A stretch of DNA of 64,000 bases from Streptomyces endocoffeicus (GTDB taxonomy: Bacteria; Actinomycetota; Actinomycetes; Streptomycetales; Streptomycetaceae): contig NZ_JAERRG010000001.1 in NCBI RefSeq assembly GCF_016741935.1, positions 124,001-188,000 on the forward strand. Direction: 5' to 3'. This document shows, piece after piece, positions 61,350 through 64,000 of this stretch (positions are counted from its first letter, which is position 1; every line of letters begins with the position of its first letter). The notes beneath the pieces were generated by a model. The model was not told the DNA's origin. It searched no databases and saw only the letters and a list, made by a program, of their open reading frames with translations. Both the position numbers and the translations under genes were made by a program.

Positions 61350-62760
61350 CTTGATCTCCTTCCAGGAGGGACAGCACGTCGGCGAGCGTGTTCGTGTCGC
61401 CGACATTGCCGGGGAAGACGACATAGGGCAGACCGGGACGTGCCGTGTCCGCACCCAGTCGGAGCACGGAGACCTGACCGGTGAACATCTGGCCCATCAC
61501 CCGCGCCCGCCGCATCCCCAGACCGCGGACGGCCACTTCGTGCGAGGTGATCCCGCCCTTCGCGACGACATAGCGCAATAGCAGATCGGCGGGCAGCCGC
61601 GCGACGATCGAGCACACGGCGTCGGACACCTGACGGGCGACCGCGAGGCTGCGCTCGCGGTCATCGGCCACGGTACGCACGGTTCGCGAGGTCACGAGGA
61701 CGGAATGGGCGTGGCGCAGACTCTGTTCCAGCGCGGTGGCACAGTCCGCGATGACCTTCTCGGCTCCGTCCCCGGAGGCGAGGAGCGTGTCGACATCGAG
61801 CTCTACCTCGGCCAGGCCGTGGCGCCGCACGGCAGCCTCGAGCTGACTGCTGGTGAGCGCCGTGTGGGAGCCGACCACCGTCAGACCGAACTCGCCCTCC
61901 TGGACGGCGGGGTCCGGGTCCGGCATCCCGGTTTCGGCCAACGGCGTGCCCGGCGGCTGCCCGATCAGGGCGCGCACGAACGACGGTCCGGTGCGGTAGA
62001 GGATGCGCCTCCCCGCCTGCTCCGCCCTCTGGCAGGCCAGGGCGAGCGACTCCAGATCGGATGCGGTGCGCGCATTGCCGATGACGACAGCGCCGTCACC
62101 CGCCGACGCGATCACCTGCGCGGCCTCGTGACCGCCGTCGCCGCGCAGCGTGTCCAGCGACACCGACTTCACCGCCGCCACGCTGTCCCCCAGGCGGGCC
62201 GCGACCCAACTGCGCAGGTCCCGCTCGCTGTATCCGAAGGTGGCGTCGCCGGCGAACTCCGTTTGCGCGGCCGGTACGAAGTCGCCGTCCCGCAGCACCC
62301 ACTGGACGTCGTCCTCGGTCACCCTGCCCGCCTCCACGAACGCGGGAACGAAGACCACCGTGTCCACGGGCTGTCCGGCCTCGGCGCAGACGGCGCGCAG
62401 CGCGGTGAGCTCGGGTGCGAAGTGGCCGCGCAGTGTGGAGTCGCTGCGGCTGACGAAGACGGGGCGCACACTGGCCTGCTCTGCGGCCTCGAACGCGGTC
62501 CGCGCCATCTCCCGGTTCACCGCTTCGGCGTCGGACCGGGACAGGCTGCGGCTGTTGGTCCACACGAACGTCGGTTCGCGTCGGGCCGCGGAGCGGCGGA
62601 GTTCCTCGACGCCGGGCTTGATCAGGACGGTGACTCCGTGCACGGCCTGGGCGCCGGTGGGGTCGTCGTCGAGGATCACGAACCAGGCAGCGGAGTGCTC
62701 GTTGTAGCCGCGGATCCGGGACAGCGGGTCGGACGCCGGGCGAAGGTTCACGTCCGCCAT
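61333..62760 (-). CDS. Four-carbon acid sugar kinase (OtnK/DUF1537 family)
   Basis: 475 residues. N-terminal substrate domain with FVILDDDPTGAQAVHGVTVL, TNSRSLS, SRSDSTLRGHF and VPAFVEAGRVTEDD; C-terminal nucleotide domain with VAKGGITSHEVAVRGLG, GLPYVVFPGNVGD. The family phosphorylates threonate, erythronate or 3-oxo-tetronates. Position between an M24 peptidase and two aldolases suggests a degradative route from a conjugated C4 acid sugar. ATG 62760 lies 2 nt after the M24 stop. Confidence 0.92.
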   Translation of the reverse strand: MADVNLRPASDPLSRIRGYNEHSAAWFVILDDDPTGAQAVHGVTVLIKPGVEELRRSAARREPTFVWTNSRSLSRSDAEAVNREMARTAFEAAEQASVRPVFVSRSDSTLRGHFAPELTALRAVCAEAGQPVDTVVFVPAFVEAGRVTEDDVQWVLRDGDFVPAAQTEFAGDATFGYSERDLRSWVAARLGDSVAAVKSVSLDTLRGDGGHEAAQVIASAGDGAVVIGNARTASDLESLALACQRAEQAGRRILYRTGPSFVRALIGQPPGTPLAETGMPDPDPAVQEGEFGLTVVGSHTALTSSQLEAAVRRHGLAEVELDVDTLLASGDGAEKVIADCATALEQSLRHAHSVLVTSRTVRTVADDRERSLAVARQVSDAVCSIVARLPADLLLRYVVAKGGITSHEVAVRGLGMRRARVMGQMFTGQVSVLRLGADTARPGLPYVVFPGNVGDTNTLADVLSLLEGDQGAVAR

Positions 62761-62762
62761 GA

Positions 62763-63923
62763 TCACAGGCCCTTGGGCCGGTTCCAGCCGCGCCCGGTGT
62801 CGCCGGGGGCCTCCCATCCCTGCTCGGTCACGATGAGGGTGTCCTCCAGCTTGACGAAGCCGGCCTCGGGGTTCTCCACCCAGGTCTCGATCGACAGGAC
62901 GAGGCCGGGCTCCAAGGGGGCATCGGCGTGATCGGCGGGGTAGGGAACGGGCCCGGTGCCGGTCAGGCGCGGCGCCTCGTGGGTGATGAGCCCCATGCCG
63001 TGGGCCACGAAGAACATCTGGTCCTTGTGCGCGCATGCGGCGAGGGCATTCTCGGCCACGGCGAAGATGTCACCGCCACGCTTGCCGGGCCCCACGGCGG
63101 TGCGGGCCGCCTGCTGCACCGACTCGATCTCGGCGAGGAGGTCGGTCATCAGCGCCGTCGGCTCGCCTGCCACGGCCATGCGGGCCAGGTCGCCGATATA
63201 GCCCTCGTACATGCCACCGGAGTCGAGGGAGAGAACCTCTCCTTCCCGCCAGATCCGATCCGAAGGGGCCCGGTTGAGTTCCTGGCCGGTGGAGACGAGA
63301 CAGTAGTCGAACACCATCCCGCGCTTGGTCTGCTCCAGCCGGAACCGCTCCACGATGTCCCGCTTGCTCATCCCGGGCCTCGACACCTCGAAGGTCGCGA
63401 GCATCGAGTCGATGATGCCGTTGGACGCCTTGCGCACCAGGTCCAGCTCCTCGGCCGACTTGATGGCGCGCATGGCCTCCAGCAGCTTCTGCGCCTCGAC
63501 AAAGCGCACATCGGGCAGTTCGGCGCGCAGGATGTCCCAGGCGTCGGCCGGCAGGAATGCCTTCTCGACGGCGACGGTCGCCCTGTCCAGACCGCGCTGA
63601 CGCAGACCCGCGGCAACAGCGCGAGCGGTGTCGGCGCTGGACCATGACACGTGCTGCACATCGGGCACCCAGAAGGGGAACACGTCACTGCCCCAGGCCT
63701 CATTGCCGCAGCCGACATAGAAGGACTCCTGCGGCTTGCCCTTGCGGTAGGTGAGTGCGGGCAGGTAGCGCGAGAGGCCGATGGCGTCCATGTTCGCGAA
63801 GAAGAAGTAGCGATACCCGCCCAGCATGTACTGAACGTTGAAGCGTGTGGTCGCGACGACCGCGTCCACTCCGGCCTCGTCCATGAGTCGGTCGAAGCGG
63901 GTGTGGTCAAAGGGCACGTTCAT
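62763..63923 (-). CDS. M24-family metallopeptidase (Xaa-Pro aminopeptidase / creatinase-like)
   Basis: 386 residues. Creatinase-type N-terminal domain and pita-bread C-terminal domain. Metal ligands: Asp in LSLDSGGMYEGYIGDLARM, His in FFVAHGMGLITHEAPR, Glu in LSIETWVENPE and KLEDTLIVTE. Members cleave Xaa-Pro or related amide/C-N bonds; some act on creatine or DMSP-like compounds. It begins the acid-sugar operon. The 77 bp upstream, cut by the window edge, contain TTGACC and a TGGTCAAC stretch that may be a GntR-type operator. Confidence 0.9.
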   Translation of the reverse strand: MNVPFDHTRFDRLMDEAGVDAVVATTRFNVQYMLGGYRYFFFANMDAIGLSRYLPALTYRKGKPQESFYVGCGNEAWGSDVFPFWVPDVQHVSWSSADTARAVAAGLRQRGLDRATVAVEKAFLPADAWDILRAELPDVRFVEAQKLLEAMRAIKSAEELDLVRKASNGIIDSMLATFEVSRPGMSKRDIVERFRLEQTKRGMVFDYCLVSTGQELNRAPSDRIWREGEVLSLDSGGMYEGYIGDLARMAVAGEPTALMTDLLAEIESVQQAARTAVGPGKRGGDIFAVAENALAACAHKDQMFFVAHGMGLITHEAPRLTGTGPVPYPADHADAPLEPGLVLSIETWVENPEAGFVKLEDTLIVTEQGWEAPGDTGRGWNRPKGL

Positions 63924-64000
63924 ATGGGGTTCTCCTGCTCAGTGCTTCGGATGTCCGGATTGGGCCCGCGTCGCGAGCTTAAAACTTACTGGTCAACCGG

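Overview
High-GC actinobacterial chromosomal DNA, most likely Streptomyces. Supporting signs are third-position G/C bias, many GTG/TTG starts, 1- or 4-nt start/stop overlaps, ALF-repeat and MpaB/UbiA families, and an allantoin/glyoxylate cluster. No tRNA, rRNA, CRISPR array, insertion sequence or phage integrase was seen. The window reads as accessory or chromosome-arm catabolic and stress DNA, with several decaying genes between intact operons.

Layout. 0-2 kb: 3' end of a class II aldolase/adducin-family gene, a TetR relic and an MFS exporter. 2-8.8 kb: short-chain fatty-acid transporter (AtoE type), ornithine-cyclodeaminase-family protein and a large molybdopterin oxidoreductase fused to its own flavin/2Fe-2S reductase, divergent from a GntR regulator. 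8.8-10.4 kb: aldo/keto reductase and divergent TetR with two operator copies. 10.4-15.4 kb: OmpR-type two-component system divergent from a ferric-reductase-like flavocytochrome, an FMN-binding protein and ApbE. 15.4-34.2 kb: a hypoxia/dormancy-type island containing a P-type ATPase, two universal stress proteins, PPK2, a wrecked GNAT/acyl-CoA-synthetase gene, a DUF1918-nitroreductase fusion, a CBS relic, hypFCDE and a group-3b-like NAD(P)-linked [NiFe]-hydrogenase operon. Its content resembles the mycobacterial DosR regulon and the OsdR region of S. coelicolor.

34.4-43.9 kb: M20 peptidase and a LacI regulator, then a tightly overlapped operon of BtpA/SgcQ protein, PfkB kinase, ribose-type ABC importer, phosphotriesterase-family hydrolase, glutamine-amidotransferase-like protein and TenA-family protein. 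No pathway I know matches this set, and it is the best candidate here for an undescribed catabolic system. 43.9-49 kb: decayed AbiEii-type nucleotidyltransferase with an intact partner, lipoprotein, MurJ-family flippase, a frameshifted fragment and an ALF-repeat secreted protein. 49-50.9 kb: UbiA-family prenyltransferase and MpaB/DUF2236 protein.

50.9-59.6 kb: allantoin/glyoxylate utilisation (allophanate-hydrolase-related protein, hyi, glxR, gcl, alc, glycerate kinase) divergent from DUF3311 plus a sodium/solute symporter, with TTCNGC-type operators between them. 59.7-63.9 kb: M24 peptidase-family protein, four-carbon acid sugar kinase, class II bisphosphate aldolase and HpcH/HpaI aldolase in one overlapping operon, probably for a tetronate-like acid sugar.

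Functions are assigned by recognising family motifs by eye; no database search was run.
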